Below, one piece after another: positions 38,267-49,133 of a stretch of 64,000 bases of DNA. The stretch's first letter is position 1. Each line of letters opens with the position of its first letter. The position numbers were made by a program, and so were the translations under genes. The stretch is from an uncultured Ruminococcus sp. (GTDB taxonomy: Bacteria; Bacillota; Clostridia; Oscillospirales; Ruminococcaceae), in NCBI GenBank assembly GCA_947566125.1, contig CANOIR010000002.1:1-64000 (forward strand). Reading direction: 5' to 3'. The notes below the pieces were generated by a model, which saw only the letters and a list, made by a program, of their open reading frames with translations, was not told the origin of the DNA and did no database searches.

Positions 38267-41200
38267 CTAAAAAAGACTCATCTGACTCGATTTTGGCAAA
38301 TCACCCAAGGCGTTCAACTTTTCAAGTGTTTCAATCAGTGCTTTTGATGCACCGCTTTTCTCTTGAAATTCTTCAATAGAAATAAAATCACGTTTTTGTG
38401 CTGCTTCATAAAGAGCATTTGCAGCAGCTCCACCAACACCTGACAATGCTCCAAATGGAACTCTGACTTTTCCATCTTCAACAATATATTTATTTGCATG
38501 TGATTTGTAAATGTCTACCGGCAAAAATTCATATCCTCTTGAATACATTTCATTTACTATCATAAGCAAATCAAGCATATCTGTTTCCTTTTTAGTACGT
38601 TCATTTCCTTTTTCACGTAACATATCTATAGTGTTTCGTACAACTTCTTTACCTTGAATAACAATTTCATAATTAAAATCATCACCACGTGTGCTAAAAT
38701 ATACAGCATAAAATTCAAGAGGCTTGTATAATTTAAACCAGCCAAGCTTAATTGCAGCCGTAACATACGCTGCCGCATGAGCTTTAGGAAACATATATTT
38801 TATTTTAAGACAGCTGTCAATATACCAATCAGGAACATCATGGTCTTTCAGCATTTGTATACGTTCCGGAGTGAACGTCTTTGGCGCTTTACCTTTACGA
38901 GTATCTTCCATTATCTGGAAAGCCTGTTTAGGCTCAACACCTTTGTACAGCAAGTATGTCATAATGCTGTCACGAGTACCAATAACATCTGAAATTGTAC
39001 ATATACCCTGATCTATAAGGTCTTTAGCATTTCCAAGCCATACATCCGTTCCGTGTGAAAGTCCTGATACTTGCAAAAAGTCGCTGAATTTAGTTGGATT
39101 GGAATCAAGTAGCATTTGAATAGTGAAACCTGTTCCCATTTCAGGAATGCCAAGGCTTCCTGTCTTACAATAAATTTCTTCACTTGTAACACCAAGTTCA
39201 TCAGCGTGTGTGCACATTCTTATTACTTTTGGATCAGTAGTAGGAATTTTTCTAATATCAAGACCCGTCATATCTTCAAGATGTTTATACATAGTAGGTA
39301 CAACGTGACCCAACTCATCAAGTTTTAAGATGGTATCATGCAGAGAATGGAAATCAAAATGAGTTGTTATTACATCAGAATCTGCCATATCAGCAGGATG
39401 CTGAACCGGTGTAAAGTCATATACATCATAATCATTAGGTACAACAACCATTCCTCCTGGATGCTGACCAGTTGTACGTTTAATTCCTGTACAACCTATA
39501 GATAAACGATTTATTTCAGTAGGACTGCAAATCTTTCCACGTTCTTCAAGATATTTTTTTACATAGCCATATGCAGTTTTATCTGCAACAGCGGCAATAG
39601 TTCCGGCTTTAAACACATTATCCCTTCCAAAAAGTTCTTCTGTATATCTATGTGCAAAACTTTGATATTCACTTGAAAAATTAAGGTCAATATCAGGTGC
39701 CTTATCGCCATCAAAACCAAGAAATGTTTCAAATGGAATATCATGACCGTCACGCATCATATCTTCACCACAAATAGGACAGTTTTTAGCCGGTAAATCA
39801 AATCCACTTCCATATGAACCATCTGTTATAAACTCACTATGTTTGCAATTTGGACAGACGTAATGTGGTGCAAGTGGATTTACTTCTGAAATACCTGCCA
39901 TTGATGCTACAAAAGAAGAACCTACAGAACCTCTTGAACCTACTTGATAGCCATGATCCACACTATCCCAAACAAGCTTTTGAGCAATAATATAAAGCAC
40001 TGCAAAACCATGTTTTATAATAGATGAAAGTTCTCTGTCAAGACGTTTCTCTACAATTTCAGGCAAAGGATCACCATATATCTCATGTGCCTTATCATGA
40101 GTAATTTTTATAAGATCTTCCTCTGCACCTTCAATGTTTGGTGTAAATGTTCCCTTTGGTATTGGACGAACCTTTTCTATCATATCAGCTATATTATTAG
40201 TATTCTCAACAACTATCTCATATGCTTTTTCTTTGCCCAAATATGCAAATTCCTCAAGCATTTCATCAGTGGTACGAAGATACAACGGAGGCTGTTTGTC
40301 TGCATCGCCATATCCTTGACCGGCTTGCAAAATTTCTCTATAAATCGCATCTTCAGGATCCATAAAATGTACGTCACAGGTAGCACATACAGGGATGCCA
40401 AGTTCTTCACCGAGTTTTACTATGGTACGATTATAATCACGAAGTTCTTCCATATTTGCAGCCATGCCATTTCTTATCATAAAACCGTTGTTAGCTGCCG
40501 GTTGAATTTCAAGATAATCATAAAACTTTGCAAGTTCTACAATTTCATTGTGAGATTTATTTTCTACTATAGCTTGAAACAATTCTCCAGCTTCACAAGC
40601 ACTGCCAAAGATTAGACCTTCTCTATGGTCCATAAGAGCTGATTTGGGAATAAGCGGTCTTTTGTAGAAACATTTTATATGACCATATGATATGAGCTTA
40701 TATAAGTTTTTAAGTCCTACTTGATTGCGAACTAAGATAATTTGATGGTAAGATTTAAGTTTTTTTACATCTATATCAGATGTTTTGGTATTTAATTCAT
40801 AGAGCTTTTCAATCTTTTTTTCCTGAATAAGCTGATTTACAAGCTTTATATAAATTTTTGCAAGAATAAGTGCATCGCTATCAGCACGATGATGATCGAA
40901 TTTTCCAAGTTTTAATGCCTTAGCCACATGGTCAAGTTTGTGTCTTTGAATTTGCGGCAACATTGCTTGACACAAAACAAGTGTATCAATGGTTACAAAT
41001 GAAAATTCTATACCTGAACGTTTACATACATTTCTTATAAATGAAGTGTCAAAACGTGCGTTATGAGCAGCAAGAACGGGTTTTGTGTTTCCACAAAATT
41101 TTATAAATTTTTCTACTGCTTGAAATTCATTTGGTGCATCTGCGACCATGGAATCATCAATACCAGTAAGCTCTGTTATTTTTTCCGGAATATGTCTTTC

Positions 41201-42604
41201 AGGATTTACCATTGTCTGAAAACTGTCTACTATCTGCATATTACGCAGTTTTACAGCACCTATTTCTGTTAAACGGTCATTCAAAGGACTAAGACCTGTT
41301 GTTTCAACATCGAATACAATTATTTCATCATTTATACTTCTTGTATCATGTTCATCTATAATAACCTTTTTCATCAGGTCATTTACAACATATGCTTCGC
41401 AGCCATAAATAACCTTAAAATTATCATCTTTAAAGCTATTCCATGTATTCATTGCATCTGGGAATGCCTGTGCTATACCATGGTCAGTAATAGCAATTGC
41501 CGGTTGTCCCCAACTGTATGCTCTCTTTACAAGTTCACCGCATTCTGTTATTGCATCCATTTGCGACATTGAAGTATGGCAATGCAGTTCAACACGCTTT
41601 TTCTCCGCTTTATCAACACGACCAATACGCTTTACCATTACAATTGAATCTGGTTTCATAATTTCTTCATGAGCGAAATTATCATAATCAATTTTACCGC
41701 ATATGAGCAGCGTACAGCCTTTTTTTATATCTCCAAGCGGCATTTTTCCAATATTTTCATTTGTGTCAAATATTTTTACCAAAACAGAATTAGTGTGATC
41801 TGTTATTTGAATAGTTACAACTGTGCGTTCACCACGAACTTCTTTAAATTCTGGTTTTGCAAATACATCACCCATTACAACCGTGCGTCTGCCCTGATCT
41901 TGCAAGGCTTCATCAATAGATACAGGCACATCACGTATTTGTCTGCCTTTAATAAGCACTGCACTATCTGGAACTATATCTGATATATCAGAATTAACAA
42001 CAGTTGCTTGTGCCGACGGTGAAGATGATTGCTTTGGTGATGAATTTGCGGCTGGTTGAGGAATAACAGATACCGGCTTCTTTGGAAGATTTTCCTCTGC
42101 TTTATGTATCATTTCCTTAAATTCTTCTTCAGATACAGCATTTCCGCCTTCAAGGTTAATATCAAGCATTTTAGAAAACATTCTATTTATTATGTTTTTC
42201 ATCTGTTCTGGAACATGATATTGCATAAGAATATCATAGCCGCCATTTTTAATAGTGATTTGCAGTTTATCTCCGGAAAGCGTTGCTTCTGCTCCATCAA
42301 GAAATCCATTTATAACTGACACTTCTCTTTTTAAAAATGCAAGAATATCTTCTAAATAATCAAGGCAAAAGTTTTCTTCAGAATATTTTGGAAAGACCCT
42401 TACTGATTCAATTTTAATTAAACTTTCAAGGTAATGTTCAAAATCAAAAATATCTTTTGCAGAAACAAGTTTTGGGAAATTAACATAAAATGATATTTTT
42501 GTCAAATTATTTGAATATGTCAGTTTATGAATCATTCCATCATGCATTGATTCAGGGATCTGCGGATTGTACTCCTCAAAAAAATCAAAAAGACGATAAT
42601 CCAC
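38267..42604 (-). CDS. polC: DNA polymerase III alpha subunit, PolC type
   Basis: Replicative polymerase of low-GC Gram-positives, 1445 residues. In order: N-terminal domain, a Pro/Ser linker near 190, OB fold, PHP domain starting at VELHCHTSMSQMDA, an inserted DnaQ-type 3'-5' exonuclease (FDVETTGLSPLND; HNARFD; HHRADSDA), the remaining PHP, a zinc knuckle (CPNCKHSEF...CPICGED), and the polymerase palm with DKAPDIDLNFS. The protein ends in QMSLF, a beta-clamp-binding motif. Last gene of the pyrH-to-polC cluster. Confidence 0.98.
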   Translation of the reverse strand: MDYRLFDFFEEYNPQIPESMHDGMIHKLTYSNNLTKISFYVNFPKLVSAKDIFDFEHYLESLIKIESVRVFPKYSEENFCLDYLEDILAFLKREVSVINGFLDGAEATLSGDKLQITIKNGGYDILMQYHVPEQMKNIINRMFSKMLDINLEGGNAVSEEEFKEMIHKAEENLPKKPVSVIPQPAANSSPKQSSSPSAQATVVNSDISDIVPDSAVLIKGRQIRDVPVSIDEALQDQGRRTVVMGDVFAKPEFKEVRGERTVVTIQITDHTNSVLVKIFDTNENIGKMPLGDIKKGCTLLICGKIDYDNFAHEEIMKPDSIVMVKRIGRVDKAEKKRVELHCHTSMSQMDAITECGELVKRAYSWGQPAIAITDHGIAQAFPDAMNTWNSFKDDNFKVIYGCEAYVVNDLMKKVIIDEHDTRSINDEIIVFDVETTGLSPLNDRLTEIGAVKLRNMQIVDSFQTMVNPERHIPEKITELTGIDDSMVADAPNEFQAVEKFIKFCGNTKPVLAAHNARFDTSFIRNVCKRSGIEFSFVTIDTLVLCQAMLPQIQRHKLDHVAKALKLGKFDHHRADSDALILAKIYIKLVNQLIQEKKIEKLYELNTKTSDIDVKKLKSYHQIILVRNQVGLKNLYKLISYGHIKCFYKRPLIPKSALMDHREGLIFGSACEAGELFQAIVENKSHNEIVELAKFYDYLEIQPAANNGFMIRNGMAANMEELRDYNRTIVKLGEELGIPVCATCDVHFMDPEDAIYREILQAGQGYGDADKQPPLYLRTTDEMLEEFAYLGKEKAYEIVVENTNNIADMIEKVRPIPKGTFTPNIEGAEEDLIKITHDKAHEIYGDPLPEIVEKRLDRELSSIIKHGFAVLYIIAQKLVWDSVDHGYQVGSRGSVGSSFVASMAGISEVNPLAPHYVCPNCKHSEFITDGSYGSGFDLPAKNCPICGEDMMRDGHDIPFETFLGFDGDKAPDIDLNFSSEYQSFAHRYTEELFGRDNVFKAGTIAAVADKTAYGYVKKYLEERGKICSPTEINRLSIGCTGIKRTTGQHPGGMVVVPNDYDVYDFTPVQHPADMADSDVITTHFDFHSLHDTILKLDELGHVVPTMYKHLEDMTGLDIRKIPTTDPKVIRMCTHADELGVTSEEIYCKTGSLGIPEMGTGFTIQMLLDSNPTKFSDFLQVSGLSHGTDVWLGNAKDLIDQGICTISDVIGTRDSIMTYLLYKGVEPKQAFQIMEDTRKGKAPKTFTPERIQMLKDHDVPDWYIDSCLKIKYMFPKAHAAAYVTAAIKLGWFKLYKPLEFYAVYFSTRGDDFNYEIVIQGKEVVRNTIDMLREKGNERTKKETDMLDLLMIVNEMYSRGYEFLPVDIYKSHANKYIVEDGKVRVPFGALSGVGGAAANALYEAAQKRDFISIEEFQEKSGASKALIETLEKLNALGDLPKSSQMSLF

Positions 42605-42619
42605 AATTCACTCTCCTTT

Positions 42620-43660
42620 TTAAAGTTTTTCTATCTCTAACATGAGTTCATTTACAATATCTTCTTCAGCAACTTTGCGAAGAATTTCTCCCTTTTTAAA
42701 AATAACAGCACAGCCATCGCCGCCTGCAATTCCTATATCAGCTTCTCTTGCTTCACCAGGACCATTTACAACACAGCCCATTACAGCTACCTTAATATCC
42801 TTGTCTACATTTTCAAGTGAGTGTTCTACTTCTTTTGCAGCTTTTACAAGGTCAATTCTCGTTCTTCCGCAAGTAGGACATGAAATTATAGTTGCTCCTC
42901 CTCTTAGTCCCAAACACTTGAGTATATCACGTGCAGCACTTATCTCCATTTCAGGTTTATCAGTAAGAGATACACGTATGGTTTCACCTATTCCGTCATG
43001 CAAAAGGCTTCCTATACCTATAGCAGATTTTATTAGTCCCATATGTGCTGTTCCCGCTTCTGTAACGCCTAAATGAAGAGGATAATCACATCTTTCAGCT
43101 GCAAGTCGATAAGCTTCTATCATTGTATGTACGTCAGATGATTTAATAGATATTACAATATCATTAAAATCACAAGCTTCCAAAAGTCTTGCATGACCCA
43201 TTGCACTTTCAACTAATGCCTCAGCTGTGGGTGCACCATATTTTGCAAGTATTTCCTTTTCAAGAGAACCGGAATTTACACCAATTCTTATTGGAATATT
43301 TCTGCTTTTACACGCTTTTACAACTTGTCTTAAATTATTCATATCACCAATATTACCTGGATTTATACGAATTTTATCAATCCCGGCAGCTACAGCTTCC
43401 AAAGCAAGGGTATAATCAAAATGTATATCTGCAACAAGAGGAATAGAAATTTTTTCTTTAATTGCCGGAATAAGTGCAATCGCATTCATATCCGGAATTG
43501 CTGCACGTACTATTTCACATCCTGCTTTTTCAAGCGAAAGTGCTTGCTGAACACTTCCTTCTATATTATCAGAACGAACATTAAGCATCGATTGAATGTA
43601 TATATGTTTGCCATCAAGTACGCAATTTCCTATACGTACTGGTCTTACACTTCTTTTCAT
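42620..43660 (-). CDS. ispG: 4-hydroxy-3-methylbut-2-enyl diphosphate synthase
   Basis: A 4Fe-4S enzyme of the MEP isoprenoid pathway, 346 residues. The N-terminal TIM barrel (QSMLNVRSDNIEGSVQQ; PLVADIHFDYTLALEA; KIRINPGNIG) is followed by the cluster domain with CPTCGRTRIDL and GCVVNGPGEA (three Cys and one Glu as ligands). It lies with dxr and rseP, a common Firmicutes order. Confidence 0.97.
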   Translation of the reverse strand: MKRSVRPVRIGNCVLDGKHIYIQSMLNVRSDNIEGSVQQALSLEKAGCEIVRAAIPDMNAIALIPAIKEKISIPLVADIHFDYTLALEAVAAGIDKIRINPGNIGDMNNLRQVVKACKSRNIPIRIGVNSGSLEKEILAKYGAPTAEALVESAMGHARLLEACDFNDIVISIKSSDVHTMIEAYRLAAERCDYPLHLGVTEAGTAHMGLIKSAIGIGSLLHDGIGETIRVSLTDKPEMEISAARDILKCLGLRGGATIISCPTCGRTRIDLVKAAKEVEHSLENVDKDIKVAVMGCVVNGPGEAREADIGIAGGDGCAVIFKKGEILRKVAEEDIVNELMLEIEKL

Positions 43661-43677
43661 ATTTAAAATTCACCCTT

Positions 43678-44775
43678 TCAGAAAAATTTAGTTACATCCT
43701 GTATAGTTATAACTATCATGAATAAAAACAGTGTAGCCATGCCAATAAGATGAACCATAGCTTCACGTTCTTTCTTAATAGGCTTACGGCGAACAGCTTC
43801 AATTATAAGAAACAATAATCTGCTGCCATCTAGTCCGGGTATTGGAAGCAAATTGAATATACCAACGTTTATTGTAATAAATACAGTAAGAGATAACAAT
43901 GAACCAAGACGCTCTGTAAAGTTCTTTCCAAGAGCTGCTGCTTCACTTATAACAGATATTGTTCCAATAGGACCTGATAAATCATGAAATCCATATTTTC
44001 CGGTTATAAGGTCACTAAGTGACATCCATACAAGTTTACCAGTAGAAATCGTATCTTTAAATGAAAATTCAAGTACATTAAAGAAGTTTTTTTCTTCACC
44101 AACCACCTTGAAATCCATGCGTCCACCAGAAAGCTTATTTTCAAACTTCACATTCTCAAGTGTGATTTTTTCACCATCACGTTTAACCATCACCGTAAAA
44201 TCATTTTTATCAGTTGTCTGAAGTTTATAACTTAGATCTGTTATAGTCCAAATATTTGAACCATTTACTGACAGGATCTCATCACCTTCTATAAGACCGC
44301 TTTCATCAGAAGAAGAAACAGGAATATTGCCCTGCATACTCATTATTGACCAATTTTTTATATTGTATCCATAGTCTAAACAACTTGCGTTATTGAATTG
44401 ACTTATACATTTTGTTGGAACAAGCGTTGCCATAGAGGTTGTAACTATAAGCAGCACAAATCCTAAAATAATATTCATAAATGCACCGGCTACAACAACT
44501 GTCATACGCTGCCAAACTTTTTTCTTCTCAAAGGCACGAGGATTATCACTTGATGTGTCCTCACCTTCCATTGCACAAAAACCGCCAATTGGAAATGCTC
44601 GTAGCGAGTAAAGTGTTTCTCCCTTTTTAAATTTTATAAGTTTTGGACCCATTCCTATTGCAAATTCATTTACCTTTACGCCATTTAATTTTGCAACGAT
44701 AAAATGACCAAATTCATGAATTGCTATAATAAGTCCAAATACAAGAATTGCAATGAGAATTGTAAGCAATGACAT
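43678..44775 (-). CDS. rseP: Site-2 intramembrane metalloprotease (RseP/RasP family)
   Basis: A membrane zinc protease that cleaves anti-sigma factors and signal-peptide remnants. It has 365 residues. HEFGHFIVAK on the first helix supplies zinc ligands, a PDZ domain spans about residues 140-220, and NLLPIPGLDGSRL supplies the Asp ligand. There are four membrane segments. The substrate is not evident in the window. Confidence 0.95.
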   Translation of the reverse strand: MSLLTILIAILVFGLIIAIHEFGHFIVAKLNGVKVNEFAIGMGPKLIKFKKGETLYSLRAFPIGGFCAMEGEDTSSDNPRAFEKKKVWQRMTVVVAGAFMNIILGFVLLIVTTSMATLVPTKCISQFNNASCLDYGYNIKNWSIMSMQGNIPVSSSDESGLIEGDEILSVNGSNIWTITDLSYKLQTTDKNDFTVMVKRDGEKITLENVKFENKLSGGRMDFKVVGEEKNFFNVLEFSFKDTISTGKLVWMSLSDLITGKYGFHDLSGPIGTISVISEAAALGKNFTERLGSLLSLTVFITINVGIFNLLPIPGLDGSRLLFLIIEAVRRKPIKKEREAMVHLIGMATLFLFMIVITIQDVTKFF

Positions 44776-44801
44776 AGCTGTATATCCTTTCTTTGTGCAG
44801 G

Positions 44802-45947
44802 TTATTTAATAATTTCATTAACAGCGTTTCTTGCTGCCTCATCTGCTTCAAAAACATCAGACAGACAAAGTGTTTTCTTAAATGGAACAGTATTCATAGC
44901 ATATTCCACAAGCTCTGCAATACGCAGAAAATCTATTTTTCCGTTTAAAAATGCAGCAACTGCAACTTCATTTGCACCGTTCATAATGGCTGGAATATTT
45001 CCACCTCTTTTTATAGCATCAACAGCAAGCGGCAGGCAACGAAATGTTTCCATATCAGGTTTTGCAAACGTAAGACTGCCATAATCACAAAGTGAGAGTT
45101 CTTTTGTAGGACATTCCATTCTGTCCGGATAAAGAAGTGCATACTGAATAGGAATCTTCATATCTGGAACACCCATTTGTGCAATGACTGAATAATCATC
45201 ATATTCTACTGCTGAATGAAGAACACTTTGACGATGAACCACAACTTCTATCTGTTCTGGTGTTACATCAAATAGCCACTTTGCCTCTATGAATTCAAGA
45301 CCCTTATTCATGAGAGTAGCGGAATCAATAGTGATTTTACTTCCCATATTCCAATTAGGATGTTTAAGAGCGTCTTTAGGAGTAATATTTTTTAATTCAT
45401 CTATAGTTTTACCATAGAAAGGACCACCAGAGGCAGTTAATATAATTTTATGCAGCTGTTTTATGGAATTGCCCTGTAAACACTGGAAAATAGCAGAATG
45501 TTCACTATCCACCGGAAGAATAGGCACACCTTTTGCCTTTGATGCTGCCATAACAAGGCTTCCTCCTGCTACAAGAGTTTCTTTGTTTGCAAGTGCAACT
45601 GTAATTCCTGCATTGATCGCCGTAAGAGTAGGCTTTAAGCCGACCATTCCTACAACTGAATTAAGAATTATATCAGCACTTGTATCTGAAGCTATCCCAC
45701 ACAATCCGTCCATTCCACAAAGAATTTTAATATTCATATCAGAAAGACGATTTTTAAGTTCATTATAAAATTCATCGCAATAAATACATACTATTTTAGG
45801 TCTGTATTTTCTCACCTGCTTTTCCAACAGGTCTATACTCTTGTAAGCAGCAAGTGCATGAACTTCAAATCCATGCTTATCAACAACTTCAAGCGACTGC
45901 GTACCTATAGAACCTGTTGAGCCTAAAATGGAAATTTTCTTTCCCAT
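44802..45947 (-). CDS. dxr: 1-deoxy-D-xylulose 5-phosphate reductoisomerase
   Basis: Second step of the MEP pathway, NADPH-dependent. It has 381 residues. ISILGSTGSIGTQSLEV is the nucleotide loop, NKETLVAGG and VDSEHSAIFQCL hold the metal-binding acids, and ASGGPFYGK and MNKGLEFIEAKWLF the substrate site. ATG at 45947 is chosen because GAGAGGAG precedes it; the frame's first codon is TTG at 45965. Confidence 0.97.
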   Translation of the reverse strand: MGKKISILGSTGSIGTQSLEVVDKHGFEVHALAAYKSIDLLEKQVRKYRPKIVCIYCDEFYNELKNRLSDMNIKILCGMDGLCGIASDTSADIILNSVVGMVGLKPTLTAINAGITVALANKETLVAGGSLVMAASKAKGVPILPVDSEHSAIFQCLQGNSIKQLHKIILTASGGPFYGKTIDELKNITPKDALKHPNWNMGSKITIDSATLMNKGLEFIEAKWLFDVTPEQIEVVVHRQSVLHSAVEYDDYSVIAQMGVPDMKIPIQYALLYPDRMECPTKELSLCDYGSLTFAKPDMETFRCLPLAVDAIKRGGNIPAIMNGANEVAVAAFLNGKIDFLRIAELVEYAMNTVPFKKTLCLSDVFEADEAARNAVNEIIK

Positions 45948-45975
45948 ATATAACTCCTCTCTCAATGTGGCAAAA

Positions 45976-45998
45976 CCCTCATAGAAAATCTATGAGGG
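45976..45998 (-). terminator. Hairpin between cdsA and dxr
   Basis: CCCTCATAGA / TCTATGAGGG, 10-bp stem, 3-nt loop, followed on the minus strand by GTTTTG just before the dxr ribosome-binding site. Possibly a partial terminator or mRNA-processing site. Confidence 0.6.
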
Positions 45999-46026
45999 AA
46001 ATGTCAGATATTCTTAGAAATTGTTC

Positions 46027-46845
46027 TCATAGCGAGTAAATTGGAATCGCTGTCACGCAAGCAAAGAAAACAGGTACAGTAAACATTGCACTGTCGAACC
46101 TGTCCATAATTCCTCCATGACCGGGCATTATGTTTCCAAAATCCTTGATATTTCTTTGACGTTTGATAAGTGATGCACTGAGGTCACCAAACACTCCTAC
46201 AACTGAACATACAGCAGCTGTAAACATAAGCCAAATATAATTTACATGAACATCAGCTATCAGTCCATATATAATGCTTACAATAATCATTACAATTATA
46301 TCTGCAACAATTCCACCAATAAAACCTTCTACAGTTTTTTTAGGGCTGATTTCAGGGCAAAGCTTATGCTTTCCAAGAAATGTTCCTGTAAAATATGCAC
46401 CTGTATCAGAAATCCATGCAGCACATAGTGCAAGAACAACATATACAAGTCCAAATTTAACGCTCATATGCAAAAGACTTATCAAAAGATTCATGGAATA
46501 TGTAATGAACACTGTCACAGAAAGAATATATGCTGTCTGATGAAATGTTCTATTCTTATGATTAAGTATAAAATCAAAGAATATTATCATAACGCCTGCA
46601 ACTGTAACAAATATATTCCAGTTTTCAAGTCCATAAAATCTAAAAAATGGAGTTAATATCGCACAGATAAAAGCGGCTATAATTGAGAACATATATTTAA
46701 TACACTTATCTGCACGGAACAACTCAAAAATTGCCAATGCTGAAATAAAACCTATACATAATGGAAATACAAAAGTATTATGCAAAAGCAAAACGATTAC
46801 AAGTAAAGCAACGGCTACAGCACCTGAGATAATACGTACCTTCAT
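46027..46845 (-). CDS. cdsA: Phosphatidate cytidylyltransferase
   Basis: Makes CDP-diacylglycerol for phospholipid synthesis in the membrane. It has 272 residues and about seven membrane segments. The signature SLIKRQRNIKDFGNIMPGHG followed by DRFDS is near the C-terminus. ATG at 46845 is used (GGAGG 9 nt upstream); the TTG at 46851 is too close to that site. Confidence 0.95.
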   Translation of the reverse strand: MKVRIISGAVAVALLVIVLLLHNTFVFPLCIGFISALAIFELFRADKCIKYMFSIIAAFICAILTPFFRFYGLENWNIFVTVAGVMIIFFDFILNHKNRTFHQTAYILSVTVFITYSMNLLISLLHMSVKFGLVYVVLALCAAWISDTGAYFTGTFLGKHKLCPEISPKKTVEGFIGGIVADIIVMIIVSIIYGLIADVHVNYIWLMFTAAVCSVVGVFGDLSASLIKRQRNIKDFGNIMPGHGGIMDRFDSAMFTVPVFFACVTAIPIYSL

Positions 46846-46847
46846 AT

Positions 46848-47612
46848 TCAAACACCTCCGAAACGGCGGCCACGACCTGCAAAGTCTATAAGTGCCTTGT
46901 CAAGTTCATTTCTTGAAAAATCCGGCCAAAGTATATCTGTAAAATAATATTCAGCATAGGCACATTGCCAGATAAGAAAATTAGAAAGCCTTAATTCACC
47001 ACTAGGACGAATCATTAAATCAACATCTGGAATCTCTCTTGTATACAAATGCTGTCCTATCATATCCTCTGTTATAGATTCAGGATTTAATTCACCCTTA
47101 GCGGTTTGTTCAGCTAATTGACGTGCAGCATAAACGATCTCATCTCTTCCGCCATAATTGATAGCAAGAATAAGATTCATCTTATCGTATTTCTTTGAGT
47201 CTTCCTCAAGTTCAATCATACGATTGCGAATTTTTTCGGGAAGTCTTGATTTATCTCCTATAAATATCATACGAACCTCTTGCTCAAGATATTCATCGCA
47301 ATCATTAAGATATTCCCAGAGAAGATTCATAATAGCATCAATTTCTTCTTTTGGACGTTTCCAGTTTTCTGTAGAGAAAACGTAAAAGGAGGCATTTTTT
47401 ATACCAATAGAACGGCAATAACGTGTTATATCATGAAATGCTTTAGCACCTTCACGATGACCATATTTTCTTGGCATACCACGCTTTTTAGCCCATCTTC
47501 CATTGCCATCCATGATAAAGGCAACGTGTTTTGGCAGCACTTCCGGAATAGAATTATTATCATTATTATTCTTTTCTGAAGGCTGATTTTTTTTAAAAAA
47601 GGAAAAAGCCAT
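46848..47612 (-). CDS. uppS: Undecaprenyl diphosphate synthase
   Basis: cis-Prenyltransferase for the C55 lipid carrier of wall synthesis. It has 254 residues. HVAFIMDGNGRWAKKRG (catalytic Asp), YGHREGAKA, YVFSTENWKRP and the C-terminal DVDLMIRPSGELRLSNFLIWQ are all present. ATG at 47612 is preferred over GTG at 47627. Confidence 0.97.
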   Translation of the reverse strand: MAFSFFKKNQPSEKNNNDNNSIPEVLPKHVAFIMDGNGRWAKKRGMPRKYGHREGAKAFHDITRYCRSIGIKNASFYVFSTENWKRPKEEIDAIMNLLWEYLNDCDEYLEQEVRMIFIGDKSRLPEKIRNRMIELEEDSKKYDKMNLILAINYGGRDEIVYAARQLAEQTAKGELNPESITEDMIGQHLYTREIPDVDLMIRPSGELRLSNFLIWQCAYAEYYFTDILWPDFSRNELDKALIDFAGRGRRFGGV

Positions 47613-47627
47613 TTTCAAACGCCTCAC

Positions 47628-48182
47628 TTATATGCTCATGATTTCCTTTTCTTTAGCTGTAACAGACTTGTCAGCTTCATCGCAATAGCGGTCAGTAAGC
47701 TTTTGTATGTCCTTTTCTCCATTTTTAACATCATCTTCTGTAATTTCAGAATTCTTTTTCATACTCTTGAGTTTATCCATAGCATCACGGCGAACATTTC
47801 TTACAGCAACTTTAGCTTCTTCACCATACTTCTTAATAGACTTGCAAAGTTCCTTACGGCGATCTTCTGTCAACTGTGGAAATGCAAGACGAAGAACCTT
47901 GCCATCGTTTGTCGGAGTAATACCAATATCAGATGCCATGATTGCTTTTTCAATTGATTTGAGTGATGACATATCCCATGGCTGAATTACTAATATTCTA
48001 GCTTCTGATACTGAAATAGCTGCCATCTGCTGAATAGGTGTGGGTGCACCATAATAATCAACAGTTATCTTATCAAGCACTGCTGGATTAGCTCTGCCTG
48101 CACGGATAGCTGCTAAATCTTTGTCAAGACGTGTGATGGTTTTCTGCATTTTTTCTTCTGTTTCTTTCATTACTGTTTTCAT
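47628..48182 (-). CDS. frr: Ribosome recycling factor
   Basis: Splits post-termination ribosomes with EF-G. 184 residues; LDKDLAAIRAGRANPAVLDKI, then PQLTEDRRKELCKSIKKYGE, R[NR]VRRDAMDKLK and the C-terminal TDRYCDEADKSVTAKEKEIM helix. It lies between pyrH and uppS. Confidence 0.98.
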   Translation of the reverse strand: MKTVMKETEEKMQKTITRLDKDLAAIRAGRANPAVLDKITVDYYGAPTPIQQMAAISVSEARILVIQPWDMSSLKSIEKAIMASDIGITPTNDGKVLRLAFPQLTEDRRKELCKSIKKYGEEAKVAVRNVRRDAMDKLKSMKKNSEITEDDVKNGEKDIQKLTDRYCDEADKSVTAKEKEIMSI

Positions 48183-48209
48183 AGTTTTTAAGTTCCTTTC
48201 AAAATTAAA

Positions 48210-48929
48210 TTATGCTTCATTTTCTTCAGCTACAACAGTGCCTACTGGCTTGCCCATTATAGCATCATAGATATTATCAGGACGACTAAGATCGAATACC
48301 AACATAGGCATCTGATTATCACGGCACATAGATGCTGCTGTGCTGTCCATTACTGCCAAAGCACTTCCTAAAACATCGCTGAATGTAATTGTTTCATACT
48401 TAACAGCGTCTGAATATTTATGTGGATCTTTATCATAAACACCATCAACAAGAGTTGCTTTCAGTAATATATCAGCTTCAATTTCTACTGCACGGAGAGT
48501 TGCGGCAGTATCTGTTGAGAAAAACGGGCTTCCTGTACCGCAGCCAAAAATTACAACTCTACCTTTGTCCATGTGACGTATAGCACGATTGCGGATATAA
48601 GGTTCAGCGATTGCCTGCATGGAAATTGCAGTCTGCACACGCACCTCTACACCAAGTGATTCAAGAGAATCTGCAACAGCCAATGCATTCATAGTGGTAG
48701 CAAGCATACCGATATGATCTGCACGGGTACGATCCATACTTCCAGAAGATCTACCTCTCCAGAAGTTTCCTCCGCCTACAACGATACCAATCTGAGCACC
48801 AGCATCAACACATTTTTTTATGCTTGTACAGATTTTGTTTATCACGTCAAAATCAAGACCTGTCTTTTTTTCACCAGCAAGAGCCTCACCACTCAGCTTT
48901 AATACAACACGTTTATATTTAAGTTCCAT
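48210..48929 (-). CDS. pyrH: UMP kinase
   Basis: Amino-acid-kinase fold enzyme phosphorylating UMP to UDP; 239 residues. [12 protein letters not shown] start; [42 protein letters not shown] are characteristic. The upstream region carries copy 1 (48996-49054) of a promoter cassette also found before the two accessory genes. Confidence 0.98.
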   Translation of the reverse strand: MELKYKRVVLKLSGEALAGEKKTGLDFDVINKICTSIKKCVDAGAQIGIVVGGGNFWRGRSSGSMDRTRADHIGMLATTMNALAVADSLESLGVEVRVQTAISMQAIAEPYIRNRAIRHMDKGRVVIFGCGTGSPFFSTDTAATLRAVEIEADILLKATLVDGVYDKDPHKYSDAVKYETITFSDVLGSALAVMDSTAASMCRDNQMPMLVFDLSRPDNIYDAIMGKPVGTVVAEENEA

Positions 48930-48995
48930 TTTTATTAGTCCTTTCGATGTAGATTAGGTGCTTTATGTGTGCATAATCACACACTACACTGCCTA

Positions 48996-49054
48996 TATTA
49001 TTTTACACTATTTTTCATAAAATGTAAAGTGATTTTTCGTAAATAAATGAAAAA
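48996..49054 (-). promoter_or_regulatory. Promoter cassette copy 1 (pyrH)
   Basis: A 59-bp element. On the minus strand it contains TTTACA (49028-49023), 17-bp spacer, TAAAAT (49005-49000). It is identical to copy 2 (49781-49839) except for one base. Confidence 0.8.
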
Positions 49055-49133
49055 GAAGATATACATATAAAATATTGTATATATATTATGCAAACGTTGA
49101 TTTAATATCGATTTGTGAAGTAGAAATAATTAT